Shown: piece by piece, positions 1 through 8,422 of the stretch
Position numbering within the stretch: position 1 is the stretch's first letter
How the letters are laid out: each line of letters opens with the position of its first letter
NCBI GenBank assembly: GCA_035627955.1
Contig: DASPKU010000001.1
Coordinates: 186,001-250,000, forward strand
Reading direction: 5' to 3'
Source: Phycisphaerales bacterium
GTDB taxonomy: Bacteria > Planctomycetota > Phycisphaerae > Phycisphaerales > UBA1924
DNA length: 64,000 nucleotides
Translations under genes and position numbers: made by a program
The notes under the pieces: model-generated
The model's input: only the letters and a program-made list of their open reading frames with translations
Told to the model about the DNA's origin: nothing
Database searches by the model: none

Positions 1-301
1 CGTGGTACCCCATCGGGTTTGACCCCGACACATACCACTGCGCACCGAACGTCATCCACGTCACCGGCTGATAGTGCCCCAACCAGTACGTCGTCCACAT
101 CCACTTCAGGTTCTCGACCCCCAGCCCGCGCCACCGCTCATTCATCACAAAATTCTGAGCATCGTCCCACGACAGCCACTCCCCAAAGAACGCCGGCCAG
201 AACGCCACCACCGCCAGCACCATCAACCCCGCGCCAATCCCCCACACCCACCCCCGCGGCGTCACTCCCTCCAGCACACGACCTCCCGGCGCATCACTCA
301 T
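1..301 (-). CDS. Partial membrane protein, TPR/O-mannosyltransferase-like N-terminus
   Basis: Reading leftwards from ATG at 301 gives an open frame that leaves the window after about 100 codons. The N-terminus has one hydrophobic segment (GAGLMVLAVVAFWPAFFG) followed by WLSWDDAQNFVMNERWRGLG and then LGHYQPVTWMTFG. This W-DD...N...GHYQP-TWM arrangement is the start of large multi-pass membrane proteins with C-terminal TPR repeats, related to TMTC/PMT-type glycosyltransferases. That assignment rests on recalled family pattern and only the first 100 residues are visible. Catalytic and TPR regions lie outside the window. The 302-396 region upstream would hold its promoter. Confidence 0.7.
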   Translation of the reverse strand, partial: MSDAPGGRVLEGVTPRGWVWGIGAGLMVLAVVAFWPAFFGEWLSWDDAQNFVMNERWRGLGVENLKWMWTTYWLGHYQPVTWMTFGAQWYVSGSNPMGYH

Positions 302-396
302 CACCGCATCCTACCTCGTTCGATTACGCGTGCTCGCCCGGAGAAAGACCACGGCAGCGGTTGCCGACTCACTGGGCCACGTGGGAAGCCGGGTTC

Positions 397-430
397 AAAA
401 AAACAAGGCGTCGTGCCTGCGCACGACGCC
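397..430 (-). terminator. Rho-independent terminator of the 452-1003 gene
   Basis: A perfect 10-bp stem (GGCGTCGTGC, 407-416, with GCACGACGCC, 421-430) closes a 4-base loop. On the minus strand it is followed by a run of seven T (397-403). It lies 22 bp past the stop codon of the minus-strand gene at 452, so it ends that transcript before the next minus-strand gene at 301. Confidence 0.9.
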
Positions 431-451
431 CTCGTTCCGTAGGCCATCGGC

Positions 452-1003
452 CTACTTCGTCAGGTAGGCCAGCAGGTTCGCCTTCTTCTCCGCCAGCCCA
501 CGCGCCCGCTGTGCCTCCAGTGAAGCGAACCCGAGCGGGAAAATCTGAGCCTGCAGCTGCACGTCCAGGAATGCGACCATCGAGCGCTGCGCCATCTCGA
601 TCCAGCCGAGCACGGTGGACTTTCGGTCGGTTTTGCACATAGTGATCGCGTTGTTCATGAAGTAGTGGAAGTCGCTCGTCGTGTCCATCGTGGTGAGTTC
701 GGAGGCCATCGAGCAGAAACGCCCGACCTCGAACTCGATTTCATCGATCGGCCGCTCGGAGGCGACGAGGACTTCGATCGTGTCTCCGCGGACCGGAATC
801 ACCGGGCTCAGCACCTGGATCCGCCGGTCCTGCGCGAACTGCTGGAGGAGCAGCTTGCAGATCGTCTGGCTTCCGACGTGGTCCTCGGTGCGGCCCACCG
901 TGTGGAGATTGAACCGGTACTCCGCGCCCATGAGCGGGTGCTTCCGGCCCGTCTTGGTCACCTTCGAGCTGAACACATCACGATTCGGGGCACTACCAAC
1001 CAT
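452..1003 (-). CDS. Hypothetical protein, 183 aa
   Basis: I do not recognise this protein. ATG at 1003 was chosen because GGGAGG lies about 7 bases upstream; the frame is open further upstream, but without a comparable site. The sequence is soluble, with no signal peptide or membrane segment. It is of mixed composition and has a charged C-terminal helix (LEAQRARGLAEKKANLLAYL). Residues 20-110 look like a compact alpha/beta domain. It is monocistronic, with a strong terminator at 397-430, and its start region faces the divergent HTH gene at 1254. The DNA from 1000 to 1250 is visibly poorer in GC than the surroundings, which suggests an accessory or acquired origin. Function unknown. Confidence 0.6.
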   Translation of the reverse strand: MVGSAPNRDVFSSKVTKTGRKHPLMGAEYRFNLHTVGRTEDHVGSQTICKLLLQQFAQDRRIQVLSPVIPVRGDTIEVLVASERPIDEIEFEVGRFCSMASELTTMDTTSDFHYFMNNAITMCKTDRKSTVLGWIEMAQRSMVAFLDVQLQAQIFPLGFASLEAQRARGLAEKKANLLAYLTK

Positions 1004-1047
1004 GGCTACCTCCCGGAGCTGCCCACGCGTCTGTTCCTCGCGTGGCG

Positions 1048-1063
1048 GGAGCCGAAGCTCCCA
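1048..1063 (-). promoter_or_regulatory. UUCG-loop hairpin in the 5' leader of the 452-1003 gene
   Basis: Read on the minus strand, GGGAGC-TTCG-GCTCCC forms a 6-bp stem closed by a cUUCGg tetraloop, about 45 bases upstream of the ATG at 1003. There is no T run, so it is not a terminator. It may stabilise the leader or affect initiation; that role is inference. Confidence 0.4.
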
Positions 1064-1253
1064 ACTGCTGAAGCACGAAGCACACGCGTGCTCATGTTCC
1101 ACTCATGAACGGAATAGCACGGACGGTCGGAGTGACGCAAGCCTTTATTTGCAGATACTTTGTGCGCATCCAAGTCTTCCTGTTTCTCTGGTTGCCAATG
1201 CGAAATCTTTGACAAGCTGTTACGCTCCCCGCTCATTCAGCAGGGGGCCCCCG

Positions 1254-2134
1254 ATGCCGAAGGCAGACCAGACGTTGATCCAGGAGGTTCATGCGCTCCG
1301 TGAGTACAAGAACCTTCGCACAGAGAGCGCATGCGCACGGTTCTTCGAACTCGACGTGCAGACGCTTGCGAAGGTTCTGCGCGGCGACAATGTTCAACGC
1401 GTCACGATCGACACCGTCGCGCAAAAAATCTCCTCCATCGGGCCCACTTGTGGCCGCACCTCCATGAGCACCGTTGGACCGGAGACGTGCTCGGGCGGAA
1501 CAAGGACGGCAAGCCCATCACTTTCGCGCCTAACTTTTCCGCGTCCAGGTTCAAGCAGGGCCTTCGTGATGCTTTCGAGAAGCACACCACCTTCCTCCCC
1601 GAATCGGCAACTTTTATCTCCAGCACTGGTCAATGGTGCAAGCCCATCCTGAGGAAGGTGCTCCTTCATCCCATCCGCACGATGCTCTATCTGGCCGACC
1701 CGCAGACCGCGGCGGGTGAGCGCGGCCAGCCCCTGAGCACCTACGAGTTCCTGTGGAGCTTGCCGACCGCGCTCGAACTGACTGAGGGCTCGAAGGCTTC
1801 GTTGGAAGTCCGAATCTACTCTCCCGAGCTCCGCCCAGATCGAATCGCGTTCTTCCCCGACTGCCTCGTCGCTAGAAACGTCCCTCTATCTGCTCCAGTC
1901 CCCGTCCATCTCCGCGGCCATCCTGCTTTCGCGGGTCCCGCGCCGGTTTGGCAGGGTCCCCAGACCGTCAACGTCTGGCTCAAGGGAGATGTCGGCTTCA
2001 ACAATGCGACAGAGACCTGCTCGAGAGCCGTCGCCAGGGTCTCTGAAGCTTCAAAACCCTGCCTCTCATGGTCCGCCGCCGACGGCTTCAAGTTCGACCC
2101 GCTCTTCCGATTCAACTTCCGCACATCCGCCTGA
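1254..2134 (+). pseudogene. HTH-domain protein interrupted by a frameshift at an A6 run
   Basis: ATG at 1254 follows an AGGGGG stretch. The first 57 codons read as a helix-turn-helix segment (ACARFFELDVQTLAKVLRGD, then VTIDTVAQK), resembling a Cro/XRE-type fold. At the A6 run (1423-1428) the plausible protein moves to the -1 frame, continuing KNLLHRAHLWPHL and running open to 2134 with normal-looking composition (for example YEFLWSLPTALELTE). One extra A would join the frames. The choices are a true frameshift mutation, a homopolymer sequencing error, or programmed slippage; the sequence alone cannot decide. The C-terminal 230 residues match nothing I know. It is divergent from the hypothetical gene at 452. 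Confidence 0.5.
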
Positions 2135-2278
2135 CGCCCTTTTCAATCCGAGCCTCAGCCGCCTGCCCTGACTGACCGATAGCCTCCCCTGCCTACCATC
2201 ACCAACGCCGCTTTGGGGCTGGGTGGACGGTCTCTGTTCGTACCCGCTCGCCCCCTCCGCGCCGTCACAGGAACCGCC

Positions 2279-5161
2279 ATGAGGCACGGCCAGAACCCCG
2301 CCCAACCCCGCGCTGTCTCCCCCGCCGTCAACGGCTGGAACGCCGAGTTTCTCGATGCCGAGTACGCCCGTTTCAAGGCCGATCCCGGCTCCGTCTCCCC
2401 CGACCTCGCCGCCTTCTTCCAGGGCTTCGACCTGGCACTGGGTGGGTCGGCTCTCCGAGCCGACGTAGGCGGCGTAGCCGCCACCTCTGGCGACACCACC
2501 TTCCAGCGCTCCGTCGACTCCCTCGTTACCGCCTACCGCACCCGCGCCCACCTGGCCGCGAAGCTCGACCCCTTCGACCGCGAGCGCACCCGCCCGCCCG
2601 AGCTCTCCCTCGCCTACCACGGCCTCTCCGACGCCGACCTCGACCGCCCCGCCAACTCCGGCGTCAGCGGCCTCGCCCCCGGAGCGACCCTCCGCCAGAC
2701 CATCGAGTACCTCGAGGCGACCTACTGCTCCACCATTGGCGTGGAGTTCATGCACATCAACAACGCCGAGGAGCGCGCCTGGTTCCGCGAGCGCTTCGAG
2801 CGCGTCAAGGGCCGCACCGAGTTCTCCCGCGAGCACAAGCTCGCGATCCTCAACCACCTCGCCGCGTCGCAGGCCTTCGAGACCTTCGTGGGCATCAAGT
2901 ACGGTCAGGGCATGAAGTGGTTCAGCCTCGAGGGCGGCACCTCGACCATCCCCACGCTCGAGATGGCCATCGAGCACCTCACCGACCTGAACGCCGAGGA
3001 AGTCGTCCTTGGCATGGCCCACCGCGGGCGCGTCAACGTCCTCAACACCGTGATGGGCAAGACCTACGAGCAGCTCTTCACCGAGTTCGAGGACAACTGG
3101 GACCACGGCTACCTCGACGGCGGCGGCGACGTCAAGTACCACCGTGGCTACTCCATCACCCGCAAGCTCGCCAACGGCAAGTCCGTCCGCATGGCGATGG
3201 CCAGCAACCCCAGCCACCTCGAGGCCGTGAACCCCGTGGTCCTCGGCCGCACCCGCGCCAAGCAGCGCCTCCGCAACGACACCCAGCGCACCCGCGTCGT
3301 CCCCATGCTCCTCCACGGCGACGGCGCCGTCATCGGCCAGGGCGTCGTCTGGGAATGCCTCAACATGTCCCAGATCGAGGGCTACACCGTCGGCGGTTGT
3401 ATCCACCTCGTCATCAACAACCTCATCGCCTTCACCACCCTCCCCGAGGACGACCGCTCTACGCCATACCCCACCGACATCACCAAGGGCATCGAGTGCC
3501 CCGTGTTCCACGTCAACGGCGAGGACCCCGAGGCGTGCGCGTTTGTGGCTCGCCTCGCGGCCGCGTACCGCCAGCAGTTCAAGAAGGACGTCTTCATCGA
3601 CCTGTGGTGCTACCGCAAGTACGGCCACAACGAGAGCGACGAGCAGTCCTACACCCAGCCCATCCTCGCCTCGCTCATCAAGGCCAAGACGCCCACGGCC
3701 CAGACCTACGCGGCCAAGCTCATCAAAGAGGGCGTGCTCACCCAGCAGGACTTTGACGCGAAGAACGAGGCGCTCAAGGCCACGCTCGAGAAGGCCCTCG
3801 CCTCCGCCCGCCGCGAGCCCACCGTCCCCGTGATCGACCCCGGCAACGACCGCTGGAAGGGCATCACCGGCGATTACTCGCACACGCCCGCGAAGACCGG
3901 CGTCAGCATGCAGGTGCTCACCGAGGTCTGCAACGCGCTCGGCCGCGTGCCCGAGACCTTCAACCTCAACCCCAAGCTCAAGAAGCTCCTCACCGAGCGC
4001 GCCGAGCTCCCCAAGAACGGCATGGTCAGCCACGCCGACGCCGAGCTGCTCGCCTTCGGCACGCTGCTCCTGGAGGGCACGCCCGTCCGCCTCAGCGGCC
4101 AGGACTGCCGGCGCGGCACGTTCTCGCAGCGGCACGCCGTGTTCCGCGACTTCAGCTCCAGCCAGCCCTACGTCCCGCTCAATAACATGCGCGAGGTCGC
4201 CAACCCCGGCGAGTGGAAGGACGGCAAGCAGGCCCGGTTCTGCGTCTATGACTCGCCGCTCAGCGAGTTCTCCGTGCTCGGCTTCGATTACGGCTACTCG
4301 CTCGCCGACCCCAACATGCTCGTGCTGTGGGAGGCCCAGTTCGGCGACTTTGACAACGGCGCTCAGGTCATCATCGACCAGTTCATCGCCAGCAGTGAGA
4401 TCAAGTGGAACCGCTGGTCGGGGCTGGTCATGCTCCTCCCGCACGGCTACGAGGGCGCGGGCCCCGAGCATTCCTCGGCCCGCATCGAGCGGTTCCTCTC
4501 GCTCTGCGGCGACGACAACATGCAGGTGTGCAACCCGACCACCGCCGCGCAGCACTTCCACATGCTCCGCCGGCAGGTCAAGCGCAACTTCAGGAAGCCC
4601 CTGATCGTCGCCGCGCCCAAGAAGTACCTGCGCACGCCGACGAGCCACATCGACGAGTTCACCACCGGAACGTTCAGGGAGGTGCTTGACGACCCGGCGT
4701 TCGACGCGAAGAACGGCCTGGACCGCTCTCGAGTCACTCGCGTGATTATCTGCTCGGGCAAGGTTTTCCACGAGCTCTCCGAACGCCGCAAGGCGACCGG
4801 CCGCACCGACGTCGCGATCCTCCGCCTCGAGCAGCTCTACCCCTTCCACACGCAGATGGTGAAGGAGACGCTCGCGAAGTACCCCAAGAAGGCCGAGGTC
4901 GTTTACGTGCAGGAAGAGCCGCGGAACGCCGGCGCGTACCTGTTCGTCGCCGACCAGTTCAAGACCGAGCTTGGCATCGACCTGCCCTACATCGGACGCG
5001 ACACCAGCGCGACCCCGGCCGTGGGCAGCAAAAAGGCCGACTACATCCAGCAGGAGGCGGTCATCGCCGCGGCCATCGGCCCGTCCAAGAAGGCCGACGC
5101 CCCTGCCGAGAAGGTCCCTGCACCGGCCAAGCCACAGGTCGCGGAGCCCGCGCGCCGATAA
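2279..5161 (+). CDS. sucA: 2-oxoglutarate dehydrogenase E1 component
   Basis: This is the thiamine-diphosphate-dependent E1 of the TCA-cycle 2-oxoglutarate dehydrogenase complex, which decarboxylates 2-oxoglutarate and passes succinyl to lipoyl-E2. The protein is 960 aa, normal for the family. The N-terminal E2-binding segment (WNAEFLDAEYARFKADP) is followed by the GMAHRGRVNVL motif near residue 245 and by the ThDP-binding and transketolase-like C-terminal domains. ATG at 2279 has AGGA at good spacing; the frame is open to 2213. Residues 55-69 are encoded by a 45-bp palindromic insert (2441-2485), described separately. It sits 30 bp before sucB and forms an operon with it. Codons favour CTC/GCC/ACC, as expected of a highly expressed gene. 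Confidence 0.97.
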   Translation: MRHGQNPAQPRAVSPAVNGWNAEFLDAEYARFKADPGSVSPDLAAFFQGFDLALGGSALRADVGGVAATSGDTTFQRSVDSLVTAYRTRAHLAAKLDPFDRERTRPPELSLAYHGLSDADLDRPANSGVSGLAPGATLRQTIEYLEATYCSTIGVEFMHINNAEERAWFRERFERVKGRTEFSREHKLAILNHLAASQAFETFVGIKYGQGMKWFSLEGGTSTIPTLEMAIEHLTDLNAEEVVLGMAHRGRVNVLNTVMGKTYEQLFTEFEDNWDHGYLDGGGDVKYHRGYSITRKLANGKSVRMAMASNPSHLEAVNPVVLGRTRAKQRLRNDTQRTRVVPMLLHGDGAVIGQGVVWECLNMSQIEGYTVGGCIHLVINNLIAFTTLPEDDRSTPYPTDITKGIECPVFHVNGEDPEACAFVARLAAAYRQQFKKDVFIDLWCYRKYGHNESDEQSYTQPILASLIKAKTPTAQTYAAKLIKEGVLTQQDFDAKNEALKATLEKALASARREPTVPVIDPGNDRWKGITGDYSHTPAKTGVSMQVLTEVCNALGRVPETFNLNPKLKKLLTERAELPKNGMVSHADAELLAFGTLLLEGTPVRLSGQDCRRGTFSQRHAVFRDFSSSQPYVPLNNMREVANPGEWKDGKQARFCVYDSPLSEFSVLGFDYGYSLADPNMLVLWEAQFGDFDNGAQVIIDQFIASSEIKWNRWSGLVMLLPHGYEGAGPEHSSARIERFLSLCGDDNMQVCNPTTAAQHFHMLRRQVKRNFRKPLIVAAPKKYLRTPTSHIDEFTTGTFREVLDDPAFDAKNGLDRSRVTRVIICSGKVFHELSERRKATGRTDVAILRLEQLYPFHTQMVKETLAKYPKKAEVVYVQEEPRNAGAYLFVADQFKTELGIDLPYIGRDTSATPAVGSKKADYIQQEAVIAAAIGPSKKADAPAEKVPAPAKPQVAEPARR
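2441..2485 (+). repeat. In-frame double-hairpin palindrome inside sucA
   Basis: Two adjacent perfect hairpins, GTCGGCTC-TCC-GAGCCGAC (2446-2464) and GGCGGC-GTA-GCCGCC (2468-2482), are bracketed by GGTGG and CCACC. The 45 bp equals 15 codons (GGSALRADVGGVAAT) in the flexible linker after the E2-binding helix of SucA, so the frame is kept. It looks like an inserted palindromic element that became part of the protein. Confidence 0.55.
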
Positions 5162-5191
5162 TCTTGTCAGACACACTCAGGAAGAGAACTC

Positions 5192-6466
5192 ATGGCGGTT
5201 GACATCGTGATCCCGGCCTTTGGCGAGTCCGTCACCAGCGGCGTTGTGCAGCGCTGGGTCAAGAAGGACGGCGACTTCGTCAACACCGACGACATCGTCA
5301 TGGAGCTCGAGACCGACAAGGTCACCGGCGAGGTCCGCGCCCCCGCGTCGGGCACGCTCCAGACGCTTGCGAAGGAAGGCGACACCGTCAACGTTGGCGC
5401 CGTGGTCGCCCGCATTGCCGAGGGCGGCGCACCCGCCGCGGCGAAGTCGGCCCCCGCCGCAGCCGCTGTGAACGCCGAACCAAAGCCCGCCACTAGCGTG
5501 CCCGCCTCGACCGCCACCGCCGTGGCCGAACATGAGGACGTCCGCGCCACGCCGCTCGCCCGCAAACTTGCGGCCGAGCACAATGTGGACCTCTCCAAGA
5601 TCACCGTCCCGCACGGCCAGCGGATCCGCGAGCAGGACGTGCTGAACTACGTCAACGCCGGTAAGAACGGCTCCGCGATCGGCGCGGCCGCGCCGGCCGT
5701 CGCGCCCCGTCCGCAGGCCACTCCCGCGCCGGCCGCGGGCCCGCGCCAGGGCTCGACCCGCGAGCGGATGACGCCGCTCCGCCAGCGGATCGCCGCACGC
5801 CTCGTTCAGGCCCAGCACACGGCCGCCATGCTCACCACCTTCAACGAGGTGGACATGACCGCGGTGATGGAGCTCCGCAAGCAGTACAAAGAAGACTTCG
5901 AGAAGAAGCACGGCATTGGCCTGGGCTTCATGTCCTTCTTCGTCAAGGCCGCCGCCAACGCCCTCAAGGCGTTCCCGATGGTCAACGCGTACATTGTGGA
6001 GGAGGACGGCAACCCGGCGATCGAGAAGCACGACTACTGCGACATCGCGGTTGCCGTGTCCACGCCCAAGGGGCTCGTCGTTCCCGTGCTGCGCAGCTGC
6101 GAGAAGCTCTCGTTTGCCGGCGTTGAGTCGGGCATCAAGGAACTCGCGACCCGCGCCAAGGACGGCAAGCTCGCCCTTGAGGACATGCAGGGCGGCACCT
6201 TCACGATCACCAACGGCGGCATCTTCGGCTCGCTGATGAGCACGCCGATCCTCAACCCGCCGCAGTCGGCCATCCTCGGCATGCACGCGATCAAGAGCCG
6301 CGCCGTCGAGTACCCGGCGGGCAGCGGCCAGGTCGCCATCCGGCCGATGATGTACCTCGCGCTCTCGTACGACCACCGGATCATCGACGGCGCGGAGGCC
6401 GTGCAGTTCCTGGTGCGGATCAAGAACGCCATCGAGGACCCGCAGCGGCTGCTGCTGGAGATCTGA
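5192..6466 (+). CDS. sucB: 2-oxoglutarate dehydrogenase E2, dihydrolipoyl succinyltransferase
   Basis: This enzyme transfers the succinyl group from lipoyl to CoA. The protein is 424 aa. Residues 1-78 form a lipoyl domain with the modified lysine in ETDKVTGE. An Ala/Pro-rich linker leads to a peripheral subunit-binding domain ([20 protein letters not shown]), then a second Ala/Pro linker and the catalytic acyltransferase domain, whose active-site motif SYDHRIIDG lies near the end. It finishes with the typical ...[15 protein letters not shown] stands 7 bases before ATG. It lies 30 bp after sucA, so the two are co-transcribed. The third subunit, lipoamide dehydrogenase (E3), is not in this window. 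Confidence 0.97.
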   Translation: MAVDIVIPAFGESVTSGVVQRWVKKDGDFVNTDDIVMELETDKVTGEVRAPASGTLQTLAKEGDTVNVGAVVARIAEGGAPAAAKSAPAAAAVNAEPKPATSVPASTATAVAEHEDVRATPLARKLAAEHNVDLSKITVPHGQRIREQDVLNYVNAGKNGSAIGAAAPAVAPRPQATPAPAAGPRQGSTRERMTPLRQRIAARLVQAQHTAAMLTTFNEVDMTAVMELRKQYKEDFEKKHGIGLGFMSFFVKAAANALKAFPMVNAYIVEEDGNPAIEKHDYCDIAVAVSTPKGLVVPVLRSCEKLSFAGVESGIKELATRAKDGKLALEDMQGGTFTITNGGIFGSLMSTPILNPPQSAILGMHAIKSRAVEYPAGSGQVAIRPMMYLALSYDHRIIDGAEAVQFLVRIKNAIEDPQRLLLEI

Positions 6467-6493
6467 TCGGCTTTCGGGGATGTCAAAGAGCGG

Positions 6494-8422
6494 TCAGTCG
6501 CGTTCGCGGACGATGCCTTCCTGGTAGGCGCGGACGAGGAACTCGAGGTCATCGATGCGGCGCTGTATGTCTCGGCCTTCGTCGGTCTCGGCGACGGTGC
6601 GGGTGCGGCCGAACTCGCGGATGGTGGTGACCTTGGGGACAATGTCGGCGCCCGAGTCGATCACGGCGTCGACGGAGCTGAATGGGCAGTGCTCGGCGAG
6701 CTCGATGCGGTCGGGCTTGAGGACGAGGGTGTAGCCGCGGTCGCCGTAAGCCTCGCTGAAGGCGCCGTCGATGGTGACGGCGTTGCCGCCGCGCTTCACG
6801 GGCTGCTCGCCCTTCTCGATCTTGACGGGGACGTGGCCGTTGACGATGAGGACGTCCTCCCCGCAGCCGAACTCGCGCCCGATGCGCTTCACGAACGCGG
6901 CGTCGTGGATGAGGTCGAAGTAGGGGTTCTTGTGCTCCTTGTGGGTGTCCTTGTCGGCGATGAAGTAGGTCTCGAAGGTGGCGAGCTTGTCCTTGCCGAA
7001 GAGGGGTGAGCGGGGGCCGCCCCAGAGGTACCAGAGCCAATCGCCGTCGTTGTCCTGGCCGTACCAGCGCTTGCGGACCGCGCGCCGGACGACCGAGCCA
7101 AGCGCGTCCATCAGCTCGCGCCCGGCGACTTCGCGCCCGTCGACACGGAGCGAGAGCGGAACGCCCTCGGCGTCAACGGGGACGCAGGCGTGGAAGATGA
7201 GGGCTTCGTCGTAGCGGGCCCACATGCCGCCGTGGCGGACGATCCACTCCATGTGCTCGCGGAGCTTGCGGGAGTTGACGAATGAGGTCTTGATGCGGTT
7301 GAGGCACTCCTGCTCCTCGGGGGAGTAGGCGTAGGGGTCCTCGGGGTTGATGGTGGGGAAGTTCTTGTCGAGAAGCTCGTACTCCTTCGTGCCGAGGGTG
7401 ATGACGCCGCGCTTGAGGTCGATGCGATGGAGCAGGCGGCGGTGGTCGAGGCCCCACTCGGGGTGGCGCTCGAGCATCCTGCCCTCGGCCTTGAACTGCA
7501 TGATGGCGAGGGCCTTCTGCATGCGGGCGACGGTGAGCTCGTCGCGGTGGCCCCAGCCCTTGGGGACGAAGCGCTCGGCGGGGTCGTCGGCGTACTTCGT
7601 GCGCACCAGTTTTTCCAGGGGCGTCGTGAGGATGCCGTAGCCCTCCTCGAGCTGGGCGGCGCGCCGGTAGCGGGCGCTGAAGCGGAGGGTGGTGAGCAGG
7701 CAGGGCTCGTGCCCGAGCATGGCGCCGATCCAGATCATGTCATGGTTGCCCCAGAGCATGCGGGCGCGGGGCTGACGCATGAGGATGTCGATGACCTTGT
7801 CGATGCGCGGGCCGCGGTCGCCCAGGTCGCCGGCGACGAGGAGCTCGGCGACGGAGAGGTTGCGGATGAGGCGCGAGGCGGCGCGCACGGCGCCCCAATC
7901 GCGGTCGTGGCGCGCGAGGCCGGCGATCATCTCTTTGACGTAATCGGGGCGGAGGCCGGAGCCGAGCTCTAAGAAGAGTTCACGCAGCTCGGCGTGGACG
8001 AGCATCTCGTAGACGTTGCGGCGGTAGTTCTGGCGGAGCTTGCGGACAATTTCGAATTGGAGGATGAGCGTCTGCTGGACCCACTCCACGCGCCGGCCGG
8101 ATTCGACGATCTCCTTGGCGAACTTGGCGACGGCCTCGCGCGGGTAGTAGAGGATCGCGAGGAAGCGGGCGCGTTCCTGGTCAGAGAGGCGACCCTTGAG
8201 GGTGTCCTCCACGAGCGTGCGGAGCGCACCAGAGGCGTTGTTGATGACGTGGCGGAGCTTGGCGTCCTCGCCGTGGACGTCGGAGATGACGTGGACGACG
8301 CCCTTGGGGAGGGAGAGGCGGGCTCGGAGACCGGCGGCCTCGGCGATGGCGGAGTCGGCGGTGGGGTGCTGGATGGAGAGGGCGCGGAGGAGGGAGAGAC
8401 GGTCGGGGGTGAGGGTGGACAT
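6494..8422 (-). CDS. fbp: Class III fructose-1,6-bisphosphatase
   Basis: This enzyme hydrolyses fructose-1,6-bisphosphate to fructose-6-phosphate in gluconeogenesis. The 642-aa length is normal for the class III (Firmicutes-type) enzyme, which uses a metallophosphatase fold. Visible metal-site motifs are ISDVHGE near residue 48, GDLGDRGPR near 195 and GNHDMIW near 222; VNGHVPVK lies toward the C-terminus. It is convergent with sucB, separated by 27 bp without a clear terminator. No Shine-Dalgarno stands before ATG 8422. It lies next to TCA-cycle and pyruvate dehydrogenase genes, but no transcriptional link is evident. Confidence 0.93.
   Translation of the reverse strand: MSTLTPDRLSLLRALSIQHPTADSAIAEAAGLRARLSLPKGVVHVISDVHGEDAKLRHVINNASGALRTLVEDTLKGRLSDQERARFLAILYYPREAVAKFAKEIVESGRRVEWVQQTLILQFEIVRKLRQNYRRNVYEMLVHAELRELFLELGSGLRPDYVKEMIAGLARHDRDWGAVRAASRLIRNLSVAELLVAGDLGDRGPRIDKVIDILMRQPRARMLWGNHDMIWIGAMLGHEPCLLTTLRFSARYRRAAQLEEGYGILTTPLEKLVRTKYADDPAERFVPKGWGHRDELTVARMQKALAIMQFKAEGRMLERHPEWGLDHRRLLHRIDLKRGVITLGTKEYELLDKNFPTINPEDPYAYSPEEQECLNRIKTSFVNSRKLREHMEWIVRHGGMWARYDEALIFHACVPVDAEGVPLSLRVDGREVAGRELMDALGSVVRRAVRKRWYGQDNDGDWLWYLWGGPRSPLFGKDKLATFETYFIADKDTHKEHKNPYFDLIHDAAFVKRIGREFGCGEDVLIVNGHVPVKIEKGEQPVKRGGNAVTIDGAFSEAYGDRGYTLVLKPDRIELAEHCPFSSVDAVIDSGADIVPKVTTIREFGRTRTVAETDEGRDIQRRIDDLEFLVRAYQEGIVRERD

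Noticed and set aside
397-2134. Toxin-antitoxin or known phage-defence system
   Set aside because: Neither protein matches a family I know, and the HTH gene is frameshifted; no evidence beyond arrangement.
2066-5176. Very long minus-strand frame opposite sucA
   Set aside because: It is the antisense shadow of sucA, made of Leu/Val/Arg/Gly/Glu repeats, a by-product of C-ending codons.
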